From: Paraspadella gotoi
Lineage: Eukaryota; Chaetognatha
Assembly: GCA_051294375.1 (NCBI GenBank)
Contig: CM119263.1
Span: 11,757,130-11,821,129, forward strand
Length of the DNA: 64,000 nt
Reading direction: 5' to 3'
Below the pieces are notes generated by a model, which searched no databases, was not told the DNA's origin, and saw only the letters and a program-made list of their open reading frames with translations. The position numbers were made by a program, and so were the translations under genes. Below are positions 36,482 to 48,995 of this stretch, one piece after another. Every line of letters begins with the position of its first letter. The first letter of the stretch is position 1.

Positions 36482-36682
36482 ATGAAAAATTATGCCAAAA
36501 ACTACAGGGAATGTACCATTGGGGATCGACCCCGATATTACCTCCTGGTCACGAATGAATGTTACATGCTTATTATAGACCCAGTTAGCATCACTGAAAG
36601 CCAAATAAAAAAACTTCCACTGCGAGGGAATTTTGGCGGAACAGATCGCACGCGCATCGCGAAAAACGAAACGTCCTCCTGA
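36482..36682 (+). CDS. Possible small protein, 66 aa
   Basis: ATG frame of mixed composition (MKNYAKNYRECTIGDRPRYY, later LLVTNECYMLIIDP) ending in TGA. It has no splice evidence. The opposite strand is open over 36467-36721 as well, so only one strand, or neither, is coding. No family identified. An X-box-like site lies 32 bp beyond the stop. Confidence 0.3.
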   Translation: MKNYAKNYRECTIGDRPRYYLLVTNECYMLIIDPVSITESQIKKLPLRGNFGGTDRTRIAKNETSS

Positions 36683-36713
36683 TCCGGAAATGGTAACGTC
36701 TTGGCCTCGCCTT

Positions 36714-36727
36714 GTTTCCATGGCTAC
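36714..36727. promoter_or_regulatory. X-box (RFX)-like motif
   Basis: GTTTCCATGGCTAC differs by one base from the symmetrical X-box GTTTCCATGGAAAC/GTTGCC type. A further half-site GGTAAC lies 20 bp upstream. Confidence 0.4.
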
Positions 36728-36969
36728 GGAAACAGGTGTTTCGACGGTTCATTGATCGCCGCCCGGAGAATTAGCGGCCGCCGGCGACGGCGCCGGGGTT
36801 TTTCTTTAAAGAGCTCGATTCCTCGTGGGCGAATTCTCCGGCGTCGTGTTCTGTTACATAAAAGACGGATCGTACTGGCCTTCCGTCCTTCCCCTTTCTC
36901 TGTCACTTTTGCTGATTCAATTTGCGTTCTTTCAATTTTCTTACTCAGCCCGGGTCATTTTACAGTTTG

Positions 36970-38480
36970 AGTCATCTCCTTCAACAGATCCGGCCTGTTT
37001 CTGACTTAAGGGTGAGTTTCGGGAGCCAATTTCCTTTCTATAGGGTCGTTCCGTCTTCGTTGCCTTTCTTCCTTCTCCAGCGCCTTTTTTCTGTCTCCTT
37101 TTAAAGCCCTTTATGTTTCGAGCGCCCTTCCACTTCTGCGCTTTTTTTTTCCGCTGTTTTTAAAACGCCCAGATTGGCCTCTCTGTCAAACCGGGCCCCC
37201 GATGCGACCTCTCTTGCCCATTTCGCGATAACGTTTTTGAATGGCGCCATTTTTATTTCGCGCGAACGGCATTTTTTTTTCTTCGCTTCCGAAACTGAAT
37301 TCTTTTCATTTCTTTAAAAAAAAAAATAAAGAAAGAAGGAAACAAAAAGGGATCTTACTAAACCAGTTTCTATTTCGAGAAACATTTGTCTGGCCCGGCA
37401 ACCTTTGTTTCCTTTCATCATTTTCTTTTCTTATCCCCGAATCGGATCAAACATTTTTCTCGCTTCTCCATTTTTTTTTTCGTTGGCATCGGAAATTTTT
37501 TTTAACTGTTCTTTCTTCCATCTTTTTGTTGTTGTTTTTGTTTCACCCCGAGGGGCGAGTAAAGGGTTCGTAAACAAAAGAAAAAAGGAGACGGATTTCT
37601 TTTCTCACTCTTGACATGGAATGAATTTACAAAGCGAGGTTTTTAGCGAGCATTCGCTGCTCTCTACTCGAACCACCTTCCCCCTCTGCCTCCCCCATCG
37701 GGGGCTTCGATTTTCGCCAATGACAGATGCCAGTCGCGGACGGATTGGTTTTTATCGTCAACTATCTCCGTTGAGGCGAATCGCCAAGACCCGCGATTCC
37801 CCGTACTGCGGTTTAACGAATTCTTTTTGACTCTTAACCCTTCTCCCCTCGCCTCTTCCAGTCGACGGACGCGGGAGATTCGACGTTTTTCCGCGACCTT
37901 TGCCGACCGGTTAATTTGCGTCGCCGAACAAGTCCGCGGCGATCGTCCCCCAGCCTCCCGACTGCCCTCACCTGAGGTGACCTTTCCCTGGATCGACTCG
38001 CCCCCGACTCGCCCCCGACTCGCCCGTCATTCCGGTGATTTATGATTCCTTCCCCTTTCGCTTTCCGTTTTTCTTTTTCGAGTCTCCCTTTCGATTTCGC
38101 TCGATTCAAATCCCGTCGCTTGTCAGACTCGGTTAGTGCAAGACTATTTACTGTTTTTTTTTTTAAGGGTTAAAAGAGAATAAAGAAAAACAAAACTGAC
38201 TGCTTTCATGCTGGAAAACAAAACTAGACTTCTTGAAACGAAGGATTCGTTCTGTCTCCGAGTTTTGTTTCCCCAGCGGTTACGGCAACATCAGTCATTG
38301 GCGCCACTGGTTGGGAATTTGGATGTTCGGGCGCAGACGGGTGGGACGATGTAGACTTGTTACTTCTGAATAGTTTATACGCTAGTCTCTAGATTCTTGG
38401 TCTTGTTTTACGCCCATCTGGCTTCTGGCATAAGAGGAAGAGATTGAAGGAATAAAGAAGGAAAACGAGAAAGCAAGCGA
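36970..38480. other. GC-richer region without a supported gene
   Basis: Contains polypyrimidine stretches and a threefold direct repeat of GACTCGCCCC(C) at about 37996-38028. Open frames exist on both strands but none shows consistent splicing. Confidence 0.4.
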
Positions 38481-38487
38481 TAAAAAA

Positions 38488-38554
38488 AGAGAGAGATAGA
38501 AAATGAGAGAGAGAGAGAAAGAGAGAGAGCGAAAAAGAAAAAGAGAGAGAGAGG

Positions 38555-38620
<66 letters not shown>
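38488..38620. repeat. (AG)n microsatellite, interrupted
   Basis: About 133 bp of AG with AAA-containing interruptions on its left half. Confidence 0.95.
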
Positions 38621-38761
38621 AAGAGCGATATGCTCTTGACATCAGAGTCATTGTTGTGATTCTCTTTCGGTCGACTGCCATCAATGGCGTTGGTTTTCCG
38701 GAAAGATGTGGACGACGCCCGTCGATAGTTGGGGGGGGGAATAACACGCGCCAACGGGAAA

Positions 38762-39370
38762 ATAATACCACGCTTCCTCTCCTTCTTCTCCATTTATTCG
38801 CCTCTCTTCCTATTCTCCTCTCTTCTTTTATCTTACTCTCTCATTTTCTTCTTCGTCTCTTTTCCTGTTCCTCTTTACTCTCCTCTTCTTATCTAGTCTT
38901 TCCCAAACCCTTCTTCTCTCTCCCACTCTCCCTCTCTTTCTTCCTCCTCTATCCTTCCTCTTTCCCTCTTACCTTCACTTGTCTCTTACCATTACTACCC
39001 TTCCTCGTTCCTTTTCTTCTCTCTTTCCTCCTCTTCCCCTTCTCCTCTCCCTACTATCTCCCTACTTCTTATCCTCTCCTTCCTTACTCCTCTTCCTTCC
39101 TACTTTTCTCTTCTCTTTCTACTACCTCTATCACTCATACCTCTCCTCATTCCCTCTATCCTCTTTCTCTTCTCTCTCTTCTTCTCTCTCTCTACTTTTC
39201 TTTCCTCTCACCTCTGCCCCCTCTCCCCTCCTATCTTCCAGCTCTCTCTCTCTTCTCTCTTCTTCTCTCTCTCTCTACTCTCTTCTCTCTCTTCTCTCTC
39301 CTCTCCTTTTTCTTTCTCGTCTCTTTTTTTTTTTACGCGTTTCTCTTCCCCACCATCCCCATCTTGTCTA
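38762..39370. repeat. Long polypyrimidine tract
   Basis: About 600 bp of + strand C/T with only scattered purines, rich in CTTCCTCTCT-like words. It yields long Ser/Leu/Pro/Phe open frames that are compositional artefacts. Confidence 0.8.
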
Positions 39371-42300
39371 GCTCTTTATAGCTTTATAAACAAAAAAAAA
39401 ATTTATCTGACGCTTAGCAACGTCAACAAAGTTGACGAGCGCCAACGCCAACGACAACGTCAACGGTGGGACGATGGTTTGACTTTTAAGCAAAATGATC
39501 GCCGATTAATTATTAACTTTGTTTACTTTTTAAACGGGATTCATTATAATAAATCGGTTGTTGACGTTGCGAAATCCTTCTCGCGTGCTAGGGAAAGGTT
39601 GACGTTTCCCGGGGCCAGAGAGATAACGCGATAAGCCGAGAGATAGTGGGAAGGGAGAGCGAGGATAACGATTAGTAGGGAAGTGGAGCATCGCGACCCG
39701 AGGCCCCGTCACTGGTCCAATAGAGATGATAATGCTGTGAATATCTAAACGGTGAGATAAAAATATTCACTTTACGAGCTTCGTGTCGATAACCGGGAAA
39801 TTCGTGGTAACGTCGAAGAATCTTAGCAACATCGGAATTCGTGTACTCGACTCCCGGAGGTCGGCGGTGTTTCAGAGGTCTCAGATGAGATTGACCGAGG
39901 GTCCATCGGTCGGAGGATCCGAGATATTCATGACGTTTCGGCCCTAAAGACCCAAATGTCGGTCGAGGGTGAACTTCGCCCCGGACGAACGATATGGGGG
40001 CGGACGGCCGAGCGACCGATTCCTCGATTTTCCGATTGTGGACGTTTGTTTGGAGAAATGCAATTTATTGCCAATAGATCTAAGTAGTATTGCTATTTTT
40101 ATAATCGTCAATGGTTTTGAGGAAATCATACATTTAATTTATTTAATATTTTAAAAAAATATATAAAAAAGTGTAAATTTTAATATTATCGTCTTCAGAA
40201 AAAAAAAAAAACTGAACAAGAGCTCGAAACAGGTACAACCAATATTATAAACACTTAAATACTTATAAAACCTTAAGTGTAGTTATTTCTGTTGTTACTC
40301 GGGTCTAACGCGCCGTACGCGTCGCCGGTCACGCCGTCTCTTGTCCCTGGATTCTCTTTGACTCGAAATACGAAACAAGAAAATGACGAAGAAAAAAGAG
40401 AAAAAAAAAAGGCGCGAGTTTTATGAGGCTTAACATCTGCGTTTATTGGAAATGAAGGTTACCGAAGCCGCGTATGGAAAGGGAGCCTTTTCCTCTTTGG
40501 GAGAGAAGGGCTCTTTCGGTTGAGGGAAGCTGGGTTTGGCGTTAGATTAACACTTTAATGTGGCCCGACTTTACATGTATTACCAGAACAGACAGGTTTG
40601 ATTTATAGATTATATCAAGGGGAAGGTCAAGAAACAAAATTCTTCACTCTCCATTACTCAGTTTCATCTCCCGTTAATATTTTAAAAAAAAATAAAACCG
40701 TGGTCTCATTTCTCGTTTTGATTTTTCTATCAAGTCTAAAATGTTTGTAAAGCCGCCAGATTCCTCGAACGCTTTCGATTCGATTCCACGAGCTTCTTTG
40801 TTATTACAAGCGCTGTTTCGTGGGGAAATCGGTTTAACTAAATAATGAAAACTTTCATGAAACTCTTTCCTCTTTCGAAGAATCATTGGTTCGACCTTTA
40901 CTCTTTCTTTTTTTTTCCTTCTGTTTCTTTTACTGTCATTGCTTCCTTCACTGCCATTTTTTTTTAGCCCTAGCCAAGGTTTTAAAAAACGTCGTTCTTT
41001 TTTGGCAACGAAAAAGTGTGACCGAAAATTGACAAATTATGAGTTACGAAATCACAAGAAAGGAAGAGGGTCGCACATTGGAACAGCAGAGGAACACATC
41101 ACCTTTTACGAGGTCGACTATAACACCGTCCAGGACGAAAACGACGAAAAAGATGATGCCGATTTCGACGACGAAGACGACGACGACTATTAGAACGAAA
41201 ATAACCCCGTCTCTAGAGACTCTGCCAAGAGGGAGAGTGGATGACTCGCAATCTTTCTATTCCATCTGGCGGTTTTGGGACGTCGAGGTTTGTTTCCCTG
41301 ACAGCGGGAGTGGCAGTATCGGCTTCGCTAATGAGTTCGATGGGGAGAGCGAATTTCCCGGCCTGAGGTGAAAAAGGACGTTGCGTCACTCCTGGCCGAA
41401 CGCGTTCGTATCACAGAGTAGCATAACCTATAGTATATTTAATCTTTTCGCCACATTCTTTCTTAAGTTTTTATCTCCCTTTTTCAGCAATCGCGGTGTG
41501 ACTTTCTATTTTTACCTGTCGTGTATTGTTCAAACCGGTTTTCATGTATTAGATTCGAGAAAACAATGTTGTCATATCTTTAGTTTTACTAGTTATTTTC
41601 TTGTTAGTCGTTATCTTCGTTATTATGATCGAAGCTGTTGTTGGTAAATGCTCTTATGCATTTTCCTTTTCTCAGCCTCCTGTTCTTCCTTTTCTTTTTC
41701 CTTTCGCATATCCTCTGCCTTCCTTTCTTCCCTTCTTCCTTTTCACTCGACCTCCTTCTCCCCGGCAGGAAATTTCATTTTACGCTTTTCGAACAAAAAC
41801 TTCTTCTCTTCGGAGGAACGAGGTGAAGCGAGAGCGAGGGGAAAGGGCGAGCCAGAGGAAGTATGGAGACTGGAGAGGAAATACGAGGGAGATCATGTGC
41901 GGAGGGAAGAGGGGAAGAGAGCAGGGGGGTTTGGGTGAAATACATTTAAAGGTAAGGTGGGTTGCGACGGCGAGGTTGAGCTAGGAATTGAAATAAAGAA
42001 GAAAAGAATGATGAAAAAAAGAAAATAATTAAAGAATAGAGGAAATGATAAAAATTGGGTTGAAAATCGTTGAAAAAACTTTTACAACGATAAAATGGTA
42101 GACTAATGTTATTTTCAGGAAACAAAACTCTTCCCTCCCCAAAAAATCCAGCGAAGCCTCGGAACAAAATGCCAAAGATAAGAAAATATGCCTTAGGACC
42201 AAAAATAAAAAATCGACGGGAAAAAAAAAGTTTCTAAAGAGCTCAAGGAAAGGAAAATGAGCCGGGGTTAAAATAAAGACATAAGACCCGGATGGGAGGG

Positions 42301-42480
42301 AAGGAAAACAATCAGTATATCGATGGGGGTCGAGAAAAGGGTATGGCGTCTAAGGGTGGGGGAGGTGTGGTGAAAACTGGGCGACTGCATGGAAACGGGG
42401 GAGATGGCTGGAGGAGAAATGAGACCCGGATGAGAGAAAAATCCTTCCACGCGAAAAGACAAGAGGGCGGAATTAAAAAG
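39371..42480. other. Region with weak exon candidates
   Basis: Two + strand stretches look mildly protein-like: about 39760-39946 (contains VSITGKFVVTSKNLSNIGI) and 41039-41193 (ends in an Asp/Glu-rich run). Neither has a start, convincing splice sites or a partner exon. At 39419-39465 there is a CAACGCCAACGACAAC-type repeat. Confidence 0.35.
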
Positions 42481-42498
42481 GCTAAATAGGATAATTGT

Positions 42499-42501
<3 letters not shown>

Positions 42502-42572
<71 letters not shown>
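42502..42572. repeat. (AG)n microsatellite
   Basis: About 71 bp of AG. Confidence 0.95.
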
Positions 42573-44120
42573 ATCATATCGTCGTTCCTGAAAGAATTAA
42601 AAACACGGAAAGCCCGTTTTCTGTGAAGAGAATCATTCGTGAGCGATTCGAAGGAGTTGTTACGATGGAAAATTGAAAACTAGAGGGAACAATGGCGTCT
42701 GCATGGAGGGTATTGATTAAACGGCTGTGGGGATTGAACGTTGCATTGTGGTTTTGGATCACACTCAGATGGGATTGGACGACCCAATCGGTGGAACGTC
42801 TCGAAATGAAATAGGGGAATAGGAAGAGAGAAAGTGAATGTGAAAAGTTGAACGAAAGCAGGGATCACCGGTGAGGTGAAGATAGAAAAAAAAAAACCCG
42901 GAAGATAGAAGGCTTTTTATTTTACAAGATGAAATTTAACTCTAAAATATTCTCCCAACAGATGTTGGAGGCCAAATCTGTCAACTCAAGGGGAAAAAAA
43001 TGAAATTTAGGTCAAGCAAAGAAAAAGGTCGAATCCCAAGGGTTTGCGCCCGAACGTTTTTAAAAAGGGCCCGATTACGAGGGTTCGGAAATATAGGTCA
43101 GGTCAGAACATTCGGGTCGAACGCGTTTATGGACGCGAAAGAGATAAACCCGATTCACGATGGTGTACATTGATGAGAGGCGCGCGCGAAGGCTTCGAGG
43201 CTCGAGCGCGCGGATGTTATAAAATCGAGGGTCGCTACGCTAACGGCCCTGGTAAGGTCGCGGGGCAAGGGTGAGAAATGGAAGCGGGTGAGGCGAAGTC
43301 GTTACATACGCGACGAGAATATGAAAGATACTATCTTCGTGAAAGCAGCGATAAGACGGGACCTCGAAAATTACAAGATGGCGTCGTTTCGGCTGATGCA
43401 TGTAATTTTTATGAAGAACGTAATTCATTCTGGAAGATTGAAACGCACACGATGTTTATATTATCGAACTGGTTGGTCTGAAAATACGATTTCGTAAGCG
43501 GATTGGCAGGGGAATGGATTTTGTTTTCGAGTCGGAATGAAATACGACGAAGACGAGTCGAGGGAATTGATTCGATTTTAATGTTTCAAGTCGCTGACTA
43601 AAAGGAGGAAGAAGAAATTTATCCCCGGAGACGCGAAATTCTAAAAAACGAGACTCGGGGAAAAAATTGGATTCCTGTATTCAATGTTTGACATATTATT
43701 ATTAATCAAAATGTTTAATCAAAGCTTCTATAAAAATGGAAAACATCGCGTCAAAATTAAAAAAAAAATCACGATTGTTATTTTTTTGCCGTTTTATTTC
43801 ATGGATTTTTTTTTTTTTTTCGTGTAATCGCTTCAATCGGAATTCTTTCCTTCTGCGGTTTATGCATAAATGCTTTGGAGTTTTCAATGACAGAATGAAA
43901 CCTGAATACGACGGCTTCCCGTCGATTTTCGCCTTTCTTATATTTTTTTTTCTTTGAAATCGCACGCGCGATTTCTATGAAAAAGATTTCGAATCGCTTA
44001 TAATACATAATGTATGTCATTTTTGTCGCAAGAGGTTCTCAGCCTTAATCTCGTATCACCCAAGACGGTCTACGACTGAAACGTTCATAACCGCCTCCAA
44101 TAATAATAAAGCGGTGGCGA

Positions 44121-44399
44121 TTACCATAAACCTTCGAGCGGGTGATTCTGGATAATTGCTCTCCCCTTCGCCGTCGCCGACGCCATCTTGTCCGACCTTC
44201 TCGATATTTTTTTTTTCATTCGAATTAACTTCTTCTCCGAGTCTCCTTCGCGCTCAATGATTTCTCCAACAGTCTTAAGTTCCAGGGTGGTCGTGTTTTC
44301 CGTCAATACGAAGCCGGCGCGGGTCTTGGTGCAAGCGTCGATGCAGATGCCGTTTTTCGTAAGGACGGAAGGTCTCTTCTTGAGTGTGTCTTCGATCAT
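44121..44399 (-). CDS. Possible intronless small protein, 92 aa
   Basis: On the - strand an ATG frame of 92 codons has balanced composition and no simple repeat. It begins MIEDTLKKRPSVLTKNG, has two Cys in GICIDACTKT, then a Lys/Arg-rich middle (KKLIRMKKKISRRSDK) and ends HPLEGLW. No signal peptide or membrane segment. Seven more in-frame codons lie upstream of the ATG. Family unknown. It could also be a retrocopy fragment. Confidence 0.4.
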   Translation of the reverse strand: MIEDTLKKRPSVLTKNGICIDACTKTRAGFVLTENTTTLELKTVGEIIEREGDSEKKLIRMKKKISRRSDKMASATAKGRAIIQNHPLEGLW

Positions 44400-45673
44400 T
44401 TCAAAGTGTGCCAAATTCAATTAAAATAAATTGATTCAAAACATTACATTTTCAAACTATCATTCGGAATCGGCTAATTTCAACTGTTTAAACAAAAAGT
44501 GTAAATGAAATTTGGAAAACGTGGGTGAAAAGCCAAAAACCGTTGTATAAAAAAACAACAACGGATCTACTTAGATCGAAATGTTGCAGAGAGGCCTCCA
44601 ACGCGATCCCTCGCCGCAACGAAAACACCCGAACCCTAGGCGATTTTGTTGGTTAAAAAAAAAAAAAAAATCCGCTGCGAGAAAAGTAAATCGAGTGAGA
44701 AAATTGGTTATTGTCGCGTTATTGTTATGCGTCTTTGAGATGAGAAGGAAAGAGACAAGGGGTGAAAAACACTGGAATGGCTGGAGGAAAAAAAGAGAAG
44801 GAAAACAAATCTCAAAGGAAGAGAAAAAACAAGAAAAAAAGAAGACATAAGGAAAGAAAACACGAGGAAAGACAAAGGAAAAGAAAGAAGAAACGCTAAC
44901 TCGCTAACAATCGAACGAATTCGTAGCCTCGGGCGAAAAGAGGGCTTCACAAAACGACACGGTTGCAAATGGCCGTTTTTTTTGGACCGACTCTTTTTCT
45001 CTAAGCATTTATGCTTATTTCGCTAAATCGCGAGAAGAGTCGAATGACAAAGAATCTTCTTCAGCCTCTTTCTTTTTTTTTCATAAAAAGAAACTGTATT
45101 TGCTGGCATTCCTCGCTTTCCAACTCAGCATTCGTCTCTATATGGATGACTGCATAATGCATATACCAGCATATTTTGCGGCATTCTTCTCTCACAACCA
45201 TCATCATTTGCATTCCTCCTCAGAGTCTAAAGAGCGAAAAAGAAAATAAGGACTCTATATAAAGTAAATATAGAGAGAAAAAAGATAATCGTGGTTTTTG
45301 ATGAATGGTCAACATGTTATTTCTTGCTCACTTTTCTTTTTTCACTTTACTATAATCTTCTCATATCGTCAAATTAAATCAATTCAACTTTATTTATTTA
45401 ATTCGATTAAAAAGCAAAGCAACAGGCGAGAAACGAAAAGAAGGAAAGGGGATATTGATCTACGACGATGCAGATAAAGGTGGGACGGGAATGAGAAAAA
45501 GGAAAAGTTGAGGAATAAAGGAGAAGAGGAAAGCAAAGATTGACGACTGGGTCGATGAAGGCGGAATACGAGTCCCATGAGTTCTAACTTACCTCCAGCT
45601 GCAAACCATCAACGTCTCCATTCTAAAACCAGACATTTCAACTTTATGACGCGAATGCTTTCGACCTCTCGTT

Positions 45674-45674
45674 A

Positions 45675-45755
<81 letters not shown>

Positions 45756-45759
45756 CTCA
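45674..45759. repeat. (CT)n microsatellite
   Basis: About 86 bp of CT with two short interruptions. A consensus-quality donor on the - strand (GGAG|GTAAGT) lies at about 45594, but no convincing exon accompanies it. Confidence 0.9.
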
Positions 45760-46082
45760 GCAAGGGTCGTAAAAAACATAGTCGAAGCTTGACGTTGGAG
45801 TTGACAGGATTTATGCAGAGTATCCGCGGTTTACCTCCGCAGTTTCTCCGCATCGCGGCTTCGCACCACCGAAGGATTAATTCTCACCGGATGCGAGGAA
45901 GGCGGTGTCGATTCGAAAAAAAAAGCAAAAAAAAAAAAAAAAAGAGCGCATTTTATAGTTCAGCAACGCTAGATAATTTAATTTTTTTCATTCTGTTTTC
46001 CAACATCCAATAACCGCGTTTTTTTCTTCCCTTCTAATTTTTTTTTTACGGTGTTCCACCCCGACGCATAAGGGCCTAAAAG

Positions 46083-46295
46083 ATTCCTATTCGCCCAGAG
46101 ATTGAGGCCCGAAACCTGGACGTGGACGTTCCACCCAAAGGCACGGCGCCTAAAAAGCGACGTAGAGGCGACGTCGACTTGGGGCCGAAATTCGCGCCTC
46201 TGAATGTTGATATAACCCGATTATTGCCTTCGTTCCCTGTTGGTTTTGGATTTTCCTTCTCCCCCTTCGAAGGCCTTCCTTCCAAGCCGATATTG
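46083..46295 (+). CDS. Possible exon with nuclear-localisation-like motif
   Basis: A 71-codon open stretch lies between a possible acceptor (ctaaaag) and a donor (TTG|gtaatc). It starts IPIRPEIEARNLDVDVPPKG, then KKRRRG, then a hydrophobic/Pro-rich part. No start or stop is included. The opposite strand is open over the same interval (46076-46420), so the strand is uncertain. Confidence 0.3.
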
Positions 46296-47298
46296 GTAAT
46301 CCATATTTGATCCGACATCGTTCCCCTTCGAGATTCCTCGAAAAAAAAAAGTTTTTCCTTTTGGCCGCCGGCAGATGTCATAATCGTCGCTGTGGTCGTC
46401 ATCGTCGTCGTTGTTGTCATTATGGTCGTCAGTTTTTTTTGTTATTTTTGTTTTTTGAGGTCTGATAGAAAGAAGTTTGCTACAAAGTTGAAAACGTTAT
46501 TGTCATATTAACTTTTAAAACAACATCCAAAAATAGATTTAACTGAAAAAGGGACACAACCTATTTGATTCATTAAAATATCACAAACTAGTGAGGAACT
46601 AAGGAGGAAAAAAGGGAAAAGAAGGGGGGAAAAAAGACGAAAAGAGCGCGGAAAAAAAATAATTTGAGAGTCTACAAAACTTCTCGGCGACAAAAGATGA
46701 GGCTTTTTTCTTTCGCCCTCAACTTCGCTTTGTCTTCTCTCCTCCGTTTCATAAATTCACTCACTTTTTTAAAAAATAGTTATGGGTTTTTCTTCTTGGC
46801 GTTCATTGTTTCTTTCCGAATCGGCGACGACGACGAGGACGACGATAATAGAAAACGATGAACAAGAACAAGAAAACAAAACGACATCGAGGACTACGAC
46901 ATCATCGTGAAAAACGATGTTCTGGCGGAAGAAGTAAACAGTAAAACGGAAAAGACGACGACGACGAGAAAGACGACGACGACAACTACTACGACGAGAA
47001 TGAAGTCGACAAGCCTGACGACGACGATAACGACGACGACGACGAAATGAAACGGGGGAGACGGTATTAAGATCAAATTAACAAAGAAAATCCCCGCTAT
47101 TTTTATTTTCATTGGGAGTCACGGAGCCTCGGAGTCGGCGTCGAGTGGGATTTTCAAGAGAATATCTTTTGTTTCTGGAAATCGAGTGAAGCGAATCACG
47201 TGACTGAAGGGAGAGACGCAGGCTCACCCAAGAGAGACGAGCAATACATATAATGGCGAAGAAAATCTCAATTTCACTCTTGGGAAAAGTAAAAAAGT

Positions 47299-47427
<129 letters not shown>

Positions 47428-47521
47428 GAGAGTCGTTACGATCTCCACCAGTCTCCGCAATCGGTTTGCATTTTTCATCGGCGCTGGTTATGGTGGTTAT
47501 GGTGGTTATGGTGGTCATAAT

Positions 47522-48092
47522 TTAACATAAAGGAGGAGATTTGAATCTCATCTCGATTCCGATGATGATTTCTGCGGGGGAAAGTTTTTTCACGCGGGAT
47601 TTCGTGATCTCCCCGCGGGTGAGGTTATCCCTGGCAGATAATAACGGATTTTGTTTGGTGAGGACGTCGCCGATCTTGACGTCTGTCGATGAAAGTCCTA
47701 GATATCAAATTTAGTCGATGGATACATATGATCGAAAATGTTTTTAGTATATATGTCGTACTTATTTACCATCTGTTTCCTAATGGTTGACGTATTTTTG
47801 GCGTCGCAATCCCCCAGTTCTAAAAAGAAACGAGAATCCATCGGTGTCGCATCATTAGTCCGATCATCAAGGAGCCGCGAATAGATTTATCATGATAATT
47901 TTTATGAGTCGAACGCAAACATTGAAATGAGGATCTGATCCGATTACCTGGAGACTCGAAACGCCGGGATTTGTTTTCGCTCTCGGGAGAAAAGGCGGTG
48001 ATATTTGCTCGGGCAAATACTTCCGAGCCATTGAGGTTGAATCTCGCAAACGTAGAGAGACTTTTATTGCCACTCGGAAAGAAAAATATCAT
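47522..48092 (-). CDS. Probable two-exon small protein, 106 aa
   Basis: On the - strand, exon 1 is 48092-47948 (ATG, donor G|GTAATC) and exon 2 is 47697-47522 (acceptor ctag, TAA stop). The split codon joins in phase to give 106 residues. Exon 1 encodes MIFFFPSGNKSLSTFARF and a Ser/Glu/Asn-rich part. Exon 2 encodes GLSSTDVKIGDVLTKQNP, RGEITKSRVKKLSPAE and ends RFKSPPLC. The coherent reading across the splice supports it. Not recognised. The N-terminus is hydrophobic for only five residues, so secretion is doubtful. It could be the 3' part of a longer gene. Confidence 0.45.
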
Positions 48093-48834
48093 TAAGGCCG
48101 ATTAATGTTATTTAGTCTTTTAATGTTTCGCCACGTGATTATAATAAAATTTAATATTCTGCATTACCTTTAAGATGGGTTCACAAAAAGAATACCTTTA
48201 GTTCAGAAAAGCCAAGAGCTTTAGTCTCACCTTTAGTCTAGCACCTTTCTAAAACCTCCTGACCTGGCCACCACCAGCATCACTAAAACTTAAAAAAAAA
48301 AGCTTTTCTATCTCACTCTTTTCGCTTGACACTTTTCTTCTTTTTATCCTCCTCTTGATTAAATTTTCACTTTAAGATTGATTTTTTTTAAAGAATGTTT
48401 TGCTTTGCTCCAACGTTTTCAATTTTTTTTTAAATGAACATTTATCGTAACAACATAGCCAGCATTAACGTGTTTTTTCGTCAAATTTAAAAAGTGTTGA
48501 GGCTTTTAACATTAAAAAACATTACGTATTGAGAGAGTAATTCAAATAATTAAAATAAGTATTTAAACAAGTTTATTATTTCTTCTCTATCTCGACATCA
48601 TGACGCAATGTTTAAAGACATTTTTTTTTGGCAAAGCCTTTTCGTTACTCTTATATTATTGATGCACTTTTTCTCGATTGGAATACAACCGATTTATCAG
48701 GACTCCATTTCTTCGAGATCTCCGAGTTGGATACTTCTTTCGTTTACCAACATAATTTTTGGGTCTATTTTCCCTTCTCCTTCTCCTTCTCCTCCTTTAT
48801 TTTTCGATGCTTTTCTTTTATTTAATTTCCTTCT

Positions 48835-48995
48835 TTCCTTCCTTCCTCTCCTTCTTCTTCCTTCCTTCCTTCCTTCCTTCCTTCCTTCCTTCCTTCCTTC
48901 CTTCCTTCCTTCCTTCCTTCCTTCTTCCTCCTTCTTCCTTCCTTCCTTCCTTCCTTCCTTCCTCCTTCCTTCCTTCATACCTTCCTTCCTTCTCT
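48835..48995. repeat. (TTCC)n tetranucleotide repeat
   Basis: About 160 bp of CCTT repeats with CTTCTTCCTCC interruptions, inside a ~400-bp pyrimidine-rich tract that runs to about 49175. Confidence 0.95.

Noticed and set aside
38503-39381. 292-codon + strand frame, the longest in the window
   Set aside because: It is an Arg-Glu translation of an AG array joined to a polypyrimidine tract; no real protein features.
46890-47070. Asp-rich (GAC)n open frame
   Set aside because: A trinucleotide repeat with no start or convincing acceptor; could be coding but not supported.
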